Assembly (NCBI GenBank): GCA_030704615.1
Contig: CM060731.1
Coordinates: forward strand, 35,588,001-35,652,000
DNA: 64,000 bases
Direction: 5' to 3'
Origin: Takakia lepidozioides
Lineage: Eukaryota; Streptophyta; Takakiopsida; Takakiales; Takakiaceae
The notes beneath the pieces were generated by a model. The model was not told the origin of the DNA, made no database searches, and saw only the letters and a program-made list of their open reading frames with translations. The translations under genes and the position numbers were made by a program. Position 1 is the stretch's first letter, and the number at the start of each line of letters is the position of its first letter. Positions 34,942 to 46,761 of this stretch are shown piece by piece.

Positions 34942-35292
34942 ATGGATGAGAACTGTAGCAGGAAAGTAATGGGCCCACAGCTAACGAGCGGCATGATGAA
35001 CAACAATGGCGAGCTGGTGCCGGAAAGCCAAGATATAGTGAATTTCGATGTCATGAGCGGTTTCCAAGCAGGCACTGAAGAGCAGAAAGCTCCACATGAT
35101 TCAATCAGAAACAAGATGGCTAATATACTCGTCGGCGTGCAAGACAATATCCTGTCGAAATTCGTTTGCGTCTGTCGGTCCAATGCTGCTAGGCTGGTGA
35201 CTGGTATCATGCCTGCCCGCAGTGCTGATGGCGTGAAGCTTTCGAAGGATGGCTTGGTGGACCTGGAGTCTGGACAGCCAATGCCTCCTTGA
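34942..35292 (+). CDS. Hypothetical ORF, 116 aa
   Basis: Starts at a real ATG (MDENCSRKVMGPQLTSG) and ends LESGQPMPP. The composition is protein-like, with balanced charges and no long hydrophobic run. I recognise no domain. It may be one exon of a larger gene: the frame has no stop until 35292, and another open frame follows at 35538-35819. It could also be chance. Confidence 0.3.
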   Translation: MDENCSRKVMGPQLTSGMMNNNGELVPESQDIVNFDVMSGFQAGTEEQKAPHDSIRNKMANILVGVQDNILSKFVCVCRSNAARLVTGIMPARSADGVKLSKDGLVDLESGQPMPP

Positions 35293-38114
35293 TCTACACT
35301 TTGTATGTGCTTTCCTTCAGTTCTAAACTACATTGCATCATGTAGGGAGTCACGTTCTCGGGGCTCACGCATTACCTCAGCAATATCGTTCTTGTAGATT
35401 AACCGCTTTTACGTGTACGCGTACGTGAGAGGCAGGTGAGAGCCTGAATTGCGGGGAAAAACATGCTAGCTGTCAGCAAGTTATGCTTGAACTGTGGTTG
35501 AATCAGCATAGACGTTTCGCTCTAAGTCAATCTTTGCATGGTGTCCAATTACCTTGCAGACAGCGTGGGAGTCCGTGAAAGGTCCGCAGAAGATGGTGAC
35601 ATTGGAGCAAATAGTTCTTATTGCTCAGCTCTGTACCACAGCGGTCTGACCATCCCAGTCATCATGCAGGCCGAAATACTTTTGGTGGAGAAAGATGCCC
35701 GAGGGAGTTGGCTGTGGTGGTTCATATCGAGAACGAGAAGAATGCAAAGCGTCTGCTACTTTGAGACTTTACTCGAGAAGCTTTTATCCTTATCCGCAAG
35801 CCCCCCTCTGACAACGTAAACTAGTACTTATGTACTTATCAAGTTCAGATTTCCTTAAGCTGTAACCATTTATACGGCAGGATTCATCACAAAACCTGTA
35901 TATCATGCACCGCATTTGGTGGATATAGTTTTTGAGTATGGGATTGAGCTGCTCTGCACACTACTCTACTAGTAAATCAGGCTTCGGCCAATTTGTTTGT
36001 CCATCGTTGTAATGTACCAAGCCTCGAGGTTCAGGCTCAATGCTGATACATCCATAGCTTCTTCTACACACTGGCCGTGATTATTGAGTGTGCATGAAAT
36101 GGCCGAGCATGTCCAACATCCTTTCTTGGAGCAACAGGACCACAAATCTATCTAGCTTGGCCTAGATTTGACAGCAATGGTCAATGATCCTGAATCGTTG
36201 TAGCGTGTGTACGGTACAACAGAGTTAAATGACAGAGTTAAGATTGAGAAGATGCAGTCAATTACATCTGAACACATCAAGAATTTCGACCCGTATTACG
36301 AGTTTTGACTAGTCACATCTGGAACTTGTCTTGTCGAGTTTGAACTTGGGGTCTTGCACCCGAGTGTTAGATTGCATTTTTCCTACCCAAGACATGGGTG
36401 AAGAGGTAAATGCCTTTCATTGGCCATTCGGCTCCGAATTGAACTGTAGCCTCAACTTGCTAACCTACGGGACTCATTTTGATCCATACTAAACTTAGAA
36501 ATTCATCCATTTATTTCTCGTAAATTGTTTAATAAGTTATTTTCAGCAGAGGACAGGAGGTGTTCGATTTGCACACCAGGCTGGGGGCTGCTGCGAGTGT
36601 GACAATGGCGTAGGAGGTATGAGTCTGGCGTCTGGTTGGAGAAGGAGCAGCCATGGATTTTTTAAGAGCAGTGGTAAGCGGGCTTGGCAAGAGAGTCGGA
36701 GAAGGAGCAGCAGTCATATGTGCTGGAGGCATTTCGGGGTTCTCAAACAAGCCTCCCCGAGGGTTCGGTGCTTGCAAGCTTGGAAGGTGTGTGCTGTGCA
36801 CTTGGTGCGCTCCTCTGCATCTTTCAATCCTCATTGCATTGATATTTTTTACGAACGCTTTAAAAGCCAATTGCGGGGAGTTGGTTACTGGTAGAGGAGG
36901 ACGAGGTTTGTGGAGGGGAATGAGCAAGGAGGGCACTTGGAGGTGGAGACAAGTGAGTGGGCCAGGTTTCCCGCATGGTCACATTCGACAAAGAAGTTGT
37001 CAACGCGGCCGATTTGTCCACAGGCCAAAAGATAGACGAGGAGAAGCTTGGGATTTTTGAAACATCAGTCAGTTGTGGGATGATCGAACAGTAAGGTGAA
37101 AGTGTGTTACGCTTCAGCAGCGGCGGAGAGCAAGATCATGTAAAACTTTCTATGATAGTCCCCCTTCTCTCTCCGTGTCTCTGTGAGCGTACCCTTTCTC
37201 CCTTTCTCCCAGCTAGATGGCTAGTGGAGCGACCGATGGATCGTATCATATCTCTTGCAAGCTACAGGGCTAGAGGAGCAGTGCTGGAATGAAACTCGGC
37301 GCTGTCTAGTATGAGAGTGACCGCAGGCATTGATCAATACTCAATCCAATTCAATTGGACTGAGCTTGGTTGTTTGAGAAACAGTATGGGCGGACACCCA
37401 TAACTGGCTTCGAGATGGGGATGTTCCTGCTGTGGCTCAGCCCTTAGGTAGTATGTTTGTTGCAATGTTCAATTGCTACGTTCTTTTCCTTTTTGCAGTT
37501 CAGTGTTAAGTGCAACTGGCACTGCCATCCTCATCCACATCTGTCATATGTACGGTGGAGGGCTAATTCAGCACTGCTGATATGAACATTGTGCCTTCTA
37601 TGATGATGTCGCCAGCAGCACTTGGATCAAGACATAATCCCCTGTCATTGGATTGTTTTGTTGGTTTTTCTATACCCTGTTGGGTGAAACCCCAGGACCA
37701 ACCCTGGGAGGTTTGTATCCAGTGGCGTTTACACCTGCGGAGGTATGCTGTAGCCAATTTGTTCAAGAACATATTCTCTCTCAAACACTCTCGCACTCTT
37801 GTTATTTAAATCTTGCCACCAATTCAAACATAGGAACTCGTGTTTGTAGGTCTGGTGCATTGTTTGCAACGTAAAATATGGTCATTCTCAGCTACTGGTT
37901 GTGAGGGGGGAGGATCTATGCATGTGTTGTTGTGGAGGCAAGGATATATTAAAGAGGCGGGGATGGAGTGTGGGTGCAGATCAATCCTGGAGGAGGGGAT
38001 TTCAAGCACCAGAGCACCAATGCTTCATTGCAGACTCATGGCTGTAAGAAACCTGCCTGGGTACATGGTCAACTGGAGAAGGTGGAAGCAGCTAGCTTGG
38101 CTCGCGAGCATGTG
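35293..38114. other. Largely unassigned, upstream of the PPR gene
   Basis: Contains plus-strand open frames at 35538-35819 and 36653-37060 (starting MDFLRAVVSGLGKRVG) that match nothing I know. From 37968 the PPR frame is already open without an ATG, so an upstream PPR exon or 5' leader may lie here. A possible acceptor (TTGCAG) is near 38031. Confidence 0.35.
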
Positions 38115-40433
38115 ATGGCACTATGTAAGGCTGGACAATTGAAAGAGGGGCTGCAAATATTGAAGCAAGAAGGCATTTCGGCTGATTCCAAGACCTATGC
38201 CTGTCTCTTGCAGGAGTGCACAAAGATGAAAGGGCTAGCAGAAGGAAAGCAGGTGCATGTTCACATCATCCAAAGTGGCATCAAGCCAAACATCTTTCTT
38301 TCTAACACCCTAGTAAATATGTATGCTAAGTGTGGAAGTGTGGTGGATGCACGATTAGTATTTGACAAAATGCCTGAACGAGATAAGTTTACTTGGACTA
38401 TCATGATAGCAGGATATGCTAAGCATTGTTGTGGTAGGGGCGCTTTGGAGATCTATGAGCAAATGATAGGGGCAGGGGCCACACCCAACAATGTCACGTT
38501 CATTTGTGTTCTCAAGGCGTGTGCCAGCCTAAAAGCCCTGAAAAAGGGCAAAGAGGTCCATGCTGACCTCATCAATGCCGGAATTGCCCCAGATATTATT
38601 CTTGAGACAGCCCTTGCTGCCATGTATGCTAAATGTGGGGACATGAAGGATGCACATCGAGTATTTGACAGTATGGCTCAACGAAATGTGGTGTCATGGA
38701 GCACAATGATCGCAGGATATGCTCAGCACGGGTGTAGTATGGAGGCCTTTGAGATGTATGAGCAAATGATACGGGAAGGAGTTATGCCTGACAAAGTCAC
38801 GTTCATTTGCATTCTCAATGCATGTGCCAGTGTGGCAGCCCTGGAAAAGGGCAAAGGGGTCCATGCTGATGTCGTCAAATTTGGAATTGCGCCAGATGTC
38901 ATCTTGGATAATGCACTCATCGACATGTATGCCAAGTGCGGGAGCATAAAGGATGCATGTCATGTGTTTGAGAGTATGGCTGAAAGAAATGTGGTCTCAT
39001 GGAACACAATGATTGCAGGATATGCTGAGCATGGGCGTGACAGGGAGGCTTTGGAGATTTATGATCAAATGATACGGGAAGGGGTGAAGCCCAACAAGGT
39101 CTCATTCATTTGTGTTCTGAAGGCATGTGTCAGCCCAGCAGCCCTGGAAAAGGGCAGAGAGGTCCACTCTGACATCATCAAGGCTGGAATTCCTCCAGAC
39201 ATCATCCTGGAGACTGCTCTTGCCGTCATGTACACCAAATGTGGGAGCATGAAGGATGCATGTCAAGTGTTTGACAAAATGGCTGAACGAAATGTGGTGT
39301 CCTGGAGTGCAATGATCACAGGATATGCTCGGCATGGGTTGGGTGGGGAGGCCTTCAAGATGTACAAACAAATGATAAGAGAAGGTGTGAGACCTGACAA
39401 AGTCACATTTGTGTGCGTTCTCAATGCATGTGCCATTTTTGCAGCCCTGGAGAAGGGCAGAGAATTCCATGCCGACATCATCAAATTTGGAATTGCACCA
39501 GATATTGTTCTGGAGAATACCCTCATTGACATGTATGCCAAATGTGGGAGCATGGAGGATGCGCTTCGAGTGTTCAACAAGATGGCACAACAAAATGTGG
39601 TCTCATGGAATGCAGTCATTGGAGGATATGCTCAGCATGGGTTTGGCAGGCAAGCTTTTGAGATGTATGAGAAAATGGTACGGGAAGGGATGACACCCAA
39701 TAAGGTCTCATTCATTTGTGTTTTGAAGGCTTGTGCCAGCCTGGCAGCCCTTGAAAAGGGCATAGTGATCCACTCCGAAATCACCAAAGCTGGAATTGTG
39801 CCAGATATTGTTGTGGAGAATACGCTCATTGACATGTATGCCAAATGCGGGAACATGGATGAGGGGCATCTAGTGTTCAAAAATATGGCTAAACGAGATG
39901 TTGTCTCATGGAATGCCATAATTGGAGGATATTGTCAGCTTGGGTGTGGTAGGGAGGCCCTGCAACTATTTGAACAAATGCAACAGGAAGGCTTCAGGCC
40001 AAGTTGTATCACATTTATCTCTCTTCTCTCTGCATGTAGCCATATGGGCCTAGTGGATGAAGGCAGTCACTACTTTGATTCCATGAGTCGAGATCATTGC
40101 CTCACTCCTACAGTGGAGCATTGTAGCTGCATGGTGGATCTTCTTGGCCGTGCAGAGAGACTGTGTGAGGCAGAAACTTTCATCCACAAAATGCCAATCG
40201 ACCCAAGTGCTTCAGTATGGGGGGCCCTGCTTGGTGCCTGCAGAATTCATGGCAATGTAGAGGTAGCAGAACGTGCAGCAAAATGCCTTCTTGAGTGGGA
40301 TCCATTGGACACTGCAACTTATGTGCTGCTGTCAGACATATATGCCGCTGCTGGCAGGTGGGAGGATATGGCAATGATGAGAAAAATGATGGAGGACAGG
40401 TGTCAGGCTGGTGCTAGACTGCTCCTCCCTTGA
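38115..40433 (+). CDS. PLS-class pentatricopeptide repeat protein with broken E domain
   Basis: Organelle RNA-binding protein; the PLS class usually guides C-to-U editing. The frame is open from 37968, but the first in-frame ATG is 38115, giving 772 residues without introns. PPR motifs run from the start (MYAKCGSVVDARLVFDKMPE, AMYAKCGDMKDAHRVFDSMA and so on). Five PLS triplets start exactly 303 bp apart at 38496, 38799, 39102, 39405 and 39708. A last triplet and the E motif follow (DPSASVWGALLGACRIHGN, YVLLSDIYAAAGRWEDM). After MMEDR the frame changes to CQAGARLLLP and stops. In the next frame the expected E-type end (GVRLVLDCSSLEVD) is readable, so a 1-base frameshift near 40400 is likely. 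No DYW deaminase domain follows, so editing would need a partner protein. Confidence 0.85.
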   Translation: MALCKAGQLKEGLQILKQEGISADSKTYACLLQECTKMKGLAEGKQVHVHIIQSGIKPNIFLSNTLVNMYAKCGSVVDARLVFDKMPERDKFTWTIMIAGYAKHCCGRGALEIYEQMIGAGATPNNVTFICVLKACASLKALKKGKEVHADLINAGIAPDIILETALAAMYAKCGDMKDAHRVFDSMAQRNVVSWSTMIAGYAQHGCSMEAFEMYEQMIREGVMPDKVTFICILNACASVAALEKGKGVHADVVKFGIAPDVILDNALIDMYAKCGSIKDACHVFESMAERNVVSWNTMIAGYAEHGRDREALEIYDQMIREGVKPNKVSFICVLKACVSPAALEKGREVHSDIIKAGIPPDIILETALAVMYTKCGSMKDACQVFDKMAERNVVSWSAMITGYARHGLGGEAFKMYKQMIREGVRPDKVTFVCVLNACAIFAALEKGREFHADIIKFGIAPDIVLENTLIDMYAKCGSMEDALRVFNKMAQQNVVSWNAVIGGYAQHGFGRQAFEMYEKMVREGMTPNKVSFICVLKACASLAALEKGIVIHSEITKAGIVPDIVVENTLIDMYAKCGNMDEGHLVFKNMAKRDVVSWNAIIGGYCQLGCGREALQLFEQMQQEGFRPSCITFISLLSACSHMGLVDEGSHYFDSMSRDHCLTPTVEHCSCMVDLLGRAERLCEAETFIHKMPIDPSASVWGALLGACRIHGNVEVAERAAKCLLEWDPLDTATYVLLSDIYAAAGRWEDMAMMRKMMEDRCQAGARLLLP

Positions 40434-41390
40434 GGTGGACACCCTGTACTATTAACAGCTTACATGAGTTACGTGACAAGCAATTCCATTCATTCCCAAT
40501 AGGGGAGGTGCCATTTCTTGGCCCTCCGCATGGGTCACGGCCGAGGCTATGGGACCTCACCCATGGGGAGGGCCGAGAAATGGCACCCCCCTGACATAAA
40601 GGAATTGTCATTATTTTCTGGAAAGATGGCACGTCATCAGACGACATCTCCCCTGGCCAGATGACGGGAGATCTATAAAATGCAGTGAAAAATAATGGCA
40701 AGCTCTTTACGTTGTAAATAATTGCATAGGTGATTGCTTTGGCACAGCCCAAGTGATATTTACATGATATGTAGAACCTTGTTTATGGTGACTGCCACAG
40801 GGCGCCACAGTTCATCTCGACCACAGTTGGTCCAGCAACCATTATACAGGATGCCAAGCACTTTCACCACTCCCAAGGTGGGTTTGTTCTTGTGCACAAT
40901 CTTTGGTGAAAGGAGCAGGCGGATGAGGACAAAAAATATGTTGCCTTAAACTTCAGTAAGGGTGGAAAGGCCATACTTCAGCCTTTTTGTGCATAAACAG
41001 TGAAGTTAAAGAAACAAGTGGTGTGTTTGAATGTGATAGTTTGTGTGACGTGATCACAAGTGAAGTATGATTGAAACAAACTATTCCAGATCTTGTAAGG
41101 AACAGTAGCAAGGAAGAAATTGTTGTTGTCTGGAGGCTGAAATTAGTTTTGCAACCAAAAAGTGTTGAACATGGACATCTGCAAAACTTCACTCGCAGGG
41201 AAATTTTCTTTGGAGGTGAGTGGGGATGATATTTAGGATGCCAGCTAGTGCCAAGTTTTTGTTGACAGAAGGCCACGTCGACAGGTTTTGGCTAAACTCT
41301 AATACATTTTAGCAAGAAGGTGACATTCTAGCGACGACTGAAAGTTGGAGAGTAGTTCTAAAAAAGTCATTGTCGTCATGTCATCAACAT
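40434..41390. other. Intergenic, 3' flank of the PPR gene
   Basis: No gene seen. It contains an inverted pair of about 15 bp, GGGAGGTGCCATTTCTTGGCC near 40503 and GGCCGAGAAATGGCACCCCC near 40572, which could form a hairpin with the GC-rich sequence between. Confidence 0.4.
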
Positions 41391-41925
41391 CAATTTAGAG
41401 CCGTTGTTATTTATATTCGCTCTAAGGATTCCTTAGAGGGGCTCTAAGGATTTCTTAGAGTGAGAGAAAAGAAAAAGAAAATTTGTTATTTGTATTCGCT
41501 CTAAGGATTCCTTAGAGCGATAAAAAAAAAGAAAAAGAGAAATTGTAATTTAAATTTAGAGCCCTTGTTATTTATATTCACTGTAAGGATTCCTTAGAGC
41601 CGTTCTAAGGATTTTGTAGAGCGAGAAAAAAGAAAAAGGTAAATTGTTATTTATATTCGCTCTAAGGATTTCTTAGAGTGAGAGAAAAAAAAAAGAAAAT
41701 TTGTTATTTGTATTCGCTCTAAGGATTCCTTAGAGCGATAAAAAAAAAAAAAAAAAAATTGTAATTTAAATTTAGAGCCTTTGTTATTTATATTCTCTCT
41801 AAGGATTCCTTAGAGCCGTTCTAAGGATTTTGTAGAGCGAGAAAAAAGAAAAAGGTAAATTGTTATTTATATTCGCTCTAAGGATTTCTTAGAGTGAACA
41901 AAAAAGAAAAATTGTAATTTAAATT
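41391..41925. repeat. Array of short hairpins (CTCTAAGGATTCCTTAGAG type)
   Basis: About nine copies of CTCTAAGGATTCCTTAGAG or close variants are spaced by A-rich runs and TTGTTATTTATATTCG. Each word is an inverted repeat with 9-bp arms. The array is organised in larger units beginning AATTTAGAGCC.TTGTTATT near 41390, 41556 and 41768. It ends about 130 bp before the inferred UFM1 first exon end and lies in that gene's likely promoter. Confidence 0.8.
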
Positions 41926-42060
41926 GTTTTTGAGGAAAGGAGAGGGCTCATCAACATCACGCATCTGACTTTCTCTCTGTGCAGCTGCATGGTCTTGTTT
42001 ATGTGTGTGGATACAGTGAAGGAAAGGATCGCTGTGGAGGGATTTCTCAAAGACCTTACC

Positions 42061-43484
<1,424 letters not shown>

Positions 43485-44522
43485 ATATGAGTTGAATTTA
43501 CGGTGGAGTGGGGGATTGTAGTGTCAATGGCCACCTCCTCTTTGGAAGATGGATTTTATTTTCAAATGTTTATGGCAGGGTTGTTACCCACCTTGTTTCA
43601 AACTACCTTCGCTTATGACCTGGAAGGTGCATCAGTCAATCAGTATGCCCACGGGGGATAATGAGTTGTGTATAGAGGGTCGTGTCTGTAACCTATCAGG
43701 GTAAAGAAATTGCTAGATGTGCACCTTGATTGTATGTACAGTATTCTTCATTCCAAGATCCAAATATTGACCTAGCAACATTGGAGCTGAGGATAAAAAA
43801 GGAGAGCGACATAGATTGTGCTTTCCGTAAAGGGGATCACAGAAATTTCAGTCCATAGGTCGTAATGAATGCCCTCTATCTTCTTATCAGCATCTGTTTG
43901 GGAACCACCAATATGGCAATGGCCCTCACGCAATGTCTAAGTTATTTGCCTCAGAACCTTCATCATAAAGGAACTTTTTTGACAACTGTTCCTGGTCAGG
44001 GGTTAAATGCCTTGTTCAACATCTATTATGCATTTTTTTTTTTTTTTCCACCTTTCAGAATCATGTTTTGATTGATCAAAGCTCCTTATATACAGTCCGA
44101 ATTTGATATACCTCAGCAGAAATCCCTCTGAGGTGATCGTATTGTTATGGACAACGTATACATGGAATGATGTAAGGAGTAAATGTGTGTTCCTGTACAA
44201 AGGGTTTGTTGCTGATCCCATCCTTGGTCCTGCGCCAGAATTTATGTTGCCACCTTTATGTCACTATCACATGATTGGCATTGGAGTATCCCAGTTGGTT
44301 GTGGTTCTTTCGAATTGGTCTCAAGGTTTGCATTGACATGGCAATCAAAACATGCAAGGTTCTTTACAGTAACTTGAGTTATAAGGGAGATGTAAAACGC
44401 TTTCTCTTAGATAACATGTCAGCAAAGATATCAACCAGATCGCAGGCACAAACTCTAGTACGGAACAGTGTTTTTGGGCATTTTCTGACCTTGTTTGGTT
44501 ACGGTATTTTGATTCAATGAAG
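43485..44522. other. Gap between UFM1 and the ascorbate peroxidase fragment
   Basis: I looked here for the N-terminal ascorbate peroxidase exons (the distal-His helix and the VEVTGGP region) and found none. There is a T-run at 44031-44048. Confidence 0.5.
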
Positions 44523-46761
44523 GAGCACCACATTTGAGGGATACCTTTTACAGAATGGGCTTGTCTGACAAGGACATTGTTACACTTTCTGGCGCACACA
44601 CTCTAGTGAGTTCACACTACCTCGCTAATCTGTAGACTGTAGCTCTTAGTGGTGTATTGAAAGGATAGGCCACATAGGTGGCGATAATTACTGGGATTTA
44701 TGCTTCAAACGAACGAGACTGCCTATTGACCCTTTCAAACTCTATATCTCTTAACTTGTTGTGGAAGTCTTAGTGTGACATTGCTTTGTGAAGTCCCTGC
44801 TTCTTGTTGTCATACAGAGAGAAGGAAAATGTACTGTGCTTTGCTCTTGCCTTGTGGCTAGTGTGGGCGGACCAAAGAGGGATGTACATGTCACATCTCT
44901 CTTTCTCCCAAATCCCTAACTGCTTCTTTCTGCTGGACCTTTCTCTTTGCAAGGCAGGGAGATTGGTGATTGGTGATTGGTATGGAGAGACTGCACATGG
45001 CTGAGTATTGGGCACCAGGCTGGATGGTACTGAGAACTGTGCAGTCACAAATGTTGAAGTAATGCACATGGAATCTACACAGCACTGAAAAGGAATGTTT
45101 TTGACTGTTCAGGGAAAAACTCACAAGACTCGATCAGGATTTGAGGGACCATGGACTTCCAATCCATTGAAGTTTGATAACAGCTACTTCCCGTGAGTCT
45201 TTAAGACAAATGTGAATGCTGGATGATACTTGTTTAATTTATTGAATTGATTCTGTGTCAGCTAGCTTTCCTGTGCTACCTTGAAAATGAAATGCAGGTT
45301 GTTACATCAGAGTCATCCATATATGCTTTGTATTGCCAGGCTTCTCTTTGGATCATTGACGTTGTTTTGCAAGTGTGTGGATCTCAGATGGAATAAGCTA
45401 ACAAATTGCTAACAGTCCCACACTGGAACTGGAGCAAGTACTCTTGCACAGACACCCACTAGTTCTGGTTAATGACTTTCTGAACATGGAGGGTGGATTG
45501 TCAACAGAGAGCTGTTGAAAGGGGAGTCAGAGGGACTACTGTTGCCAACCGACAAGACATTGCTGGAGGACCCAGCTTTCCGTCCACTTGTGGAACACTA
45601 TGCCAAGGTATGTTTCTCAATTGGACTTTAAGATCTCTTCCAAACTACATAGCATCGTTTTTTATGCAGAATTTCACCATCCCTGTGTCTAAGCTGAGGT
45701 ATGGGATTATTGGTTGTTCCCTGTAAAGATGAGCAATGTTCCCACTGGAGATGCAACCTGCCTGGAGCCAGGCACGGTGTTTTAATCCACCGGGATAAAG
45801 AAGTCAGTCCAAAATTTGCTGGCACTGGCTACAATCTGGTTACATGAATGGAGTGTGGCTGGCATTGACAGCACGCTACAAAATATATTTTTGATTCCAG
45901 TACTGCACTTCTAGGTCCCCATCTCCGTGGATGTGATGCATGTTGCTGTGATTACATTGCCATTCACGTTGTTGTCATGGAACTGTGATACATAAGAAGA
46001 GAAAATGAAAAATCCTTTGTCGACAGGAGGCCTTTGGGACAGAAGAACTACACAAGTGAGAGAAGAAGGTTTTATTAAGTGCACAGGAGGCTCAATGGGC
46101 CCATGGCACAGTAGGACTGCTGGATAAAGCAGCAGCCAGTGGTTCGACCTTGCCATCTCTGGGCCTCTACTCACAAAGCTGACTGATGGCTGCCATGGAA
46201 AACAGGGTAGAAGCTGTAGCACTGAACAAAGATTATGTAAAACTAGTTCTTTTTTAATTTGATGGTGGAGTGACAACTCTCTTAGGTGAAGTCCACTTGA
46301 ATTGACAAGTTTGCTTTGATGACCCCCACTGGACGAAAAAGTGACTTAGAATAGGGATCCTCACATAGAGACTTGTCTTTATTTACCACCATTTTCCAGA
46401 ACAACTTGTCTACGGTAAGTCTATACACTTGTCTGACAGATTTTCTTCGGTATTGACTATTGACTCGTCCCTTCATAAGTGTAGGTATGAAAATGTTGAG
46501 GGTTGCTGACATTCTGCCACCACACAGGACGAGGAGGCGTTTTACAGCTACTATGCCGAGTCCCACAAAAAGCTTTCTGAACTGGGCCGCAAGGAAACTT
46601 CAGCAGCATTCGCAGCTGAGTCTACCAGCAGCAAGTCAGCCATTGAAGCATACCAAAGCACAGCTGCCATACTAGGACAGGCCTCTGTGGGCGTGGTGGT
46701 TACTGCCGTGGTGGTTGCACTTAGCTATTTCCATGAGGCCAAGAGAAAAATCCTCAAGTAA
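44523..46761 (+). pseudogene. Membrane-anchored ascorbate peroxidase, C-terminal half only
   Basis: Ascorbate peroxidase reduces H2O2 with ascorbate. Four good exons are visible: 44523-44605 ([20 protein letters not shown] then GAHTL with the proximal heme His), 45113-45192 ([20 protein letters not shown]), 45508-45607 ([20 protein letters not shown]) and 46528-46761. The last has a spacer, a membrane helix (ASVGVVVTAVVVALSYF) and a basic tail KRKILK, as in peroxisomal membrane APX3. Together they give about 165 residues. The N-terminal half, with the distal Arg/Trp/His of the active site, is not between this and UFM1. The fragment is clean, with no stops and good splice sites. It is either a recent truncation, an unusual gene reaching across UFM1, or an assembly gap. 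Confidence 0.8.
46090..46270 (+). mobile_element. SINE-like element in an APX intron
   Basis: TGGCACAGTAGGACTG (A-box-like) is followed by GTGGTTCGACC (B box) at about 46140, with tRNA-like spacing, inside the intron before the last APX exon. The 3' end may be the T/A stretch at 46250. Only one copy is in view and the A box is imperfect. Confidence 0.4.

Noticed and set aside
39102-39619. Several minus-strand frames of 90-163 aa inside the PPR gene
   Set aside because: They are antisense shadows that repeat because the PPR units repeat.
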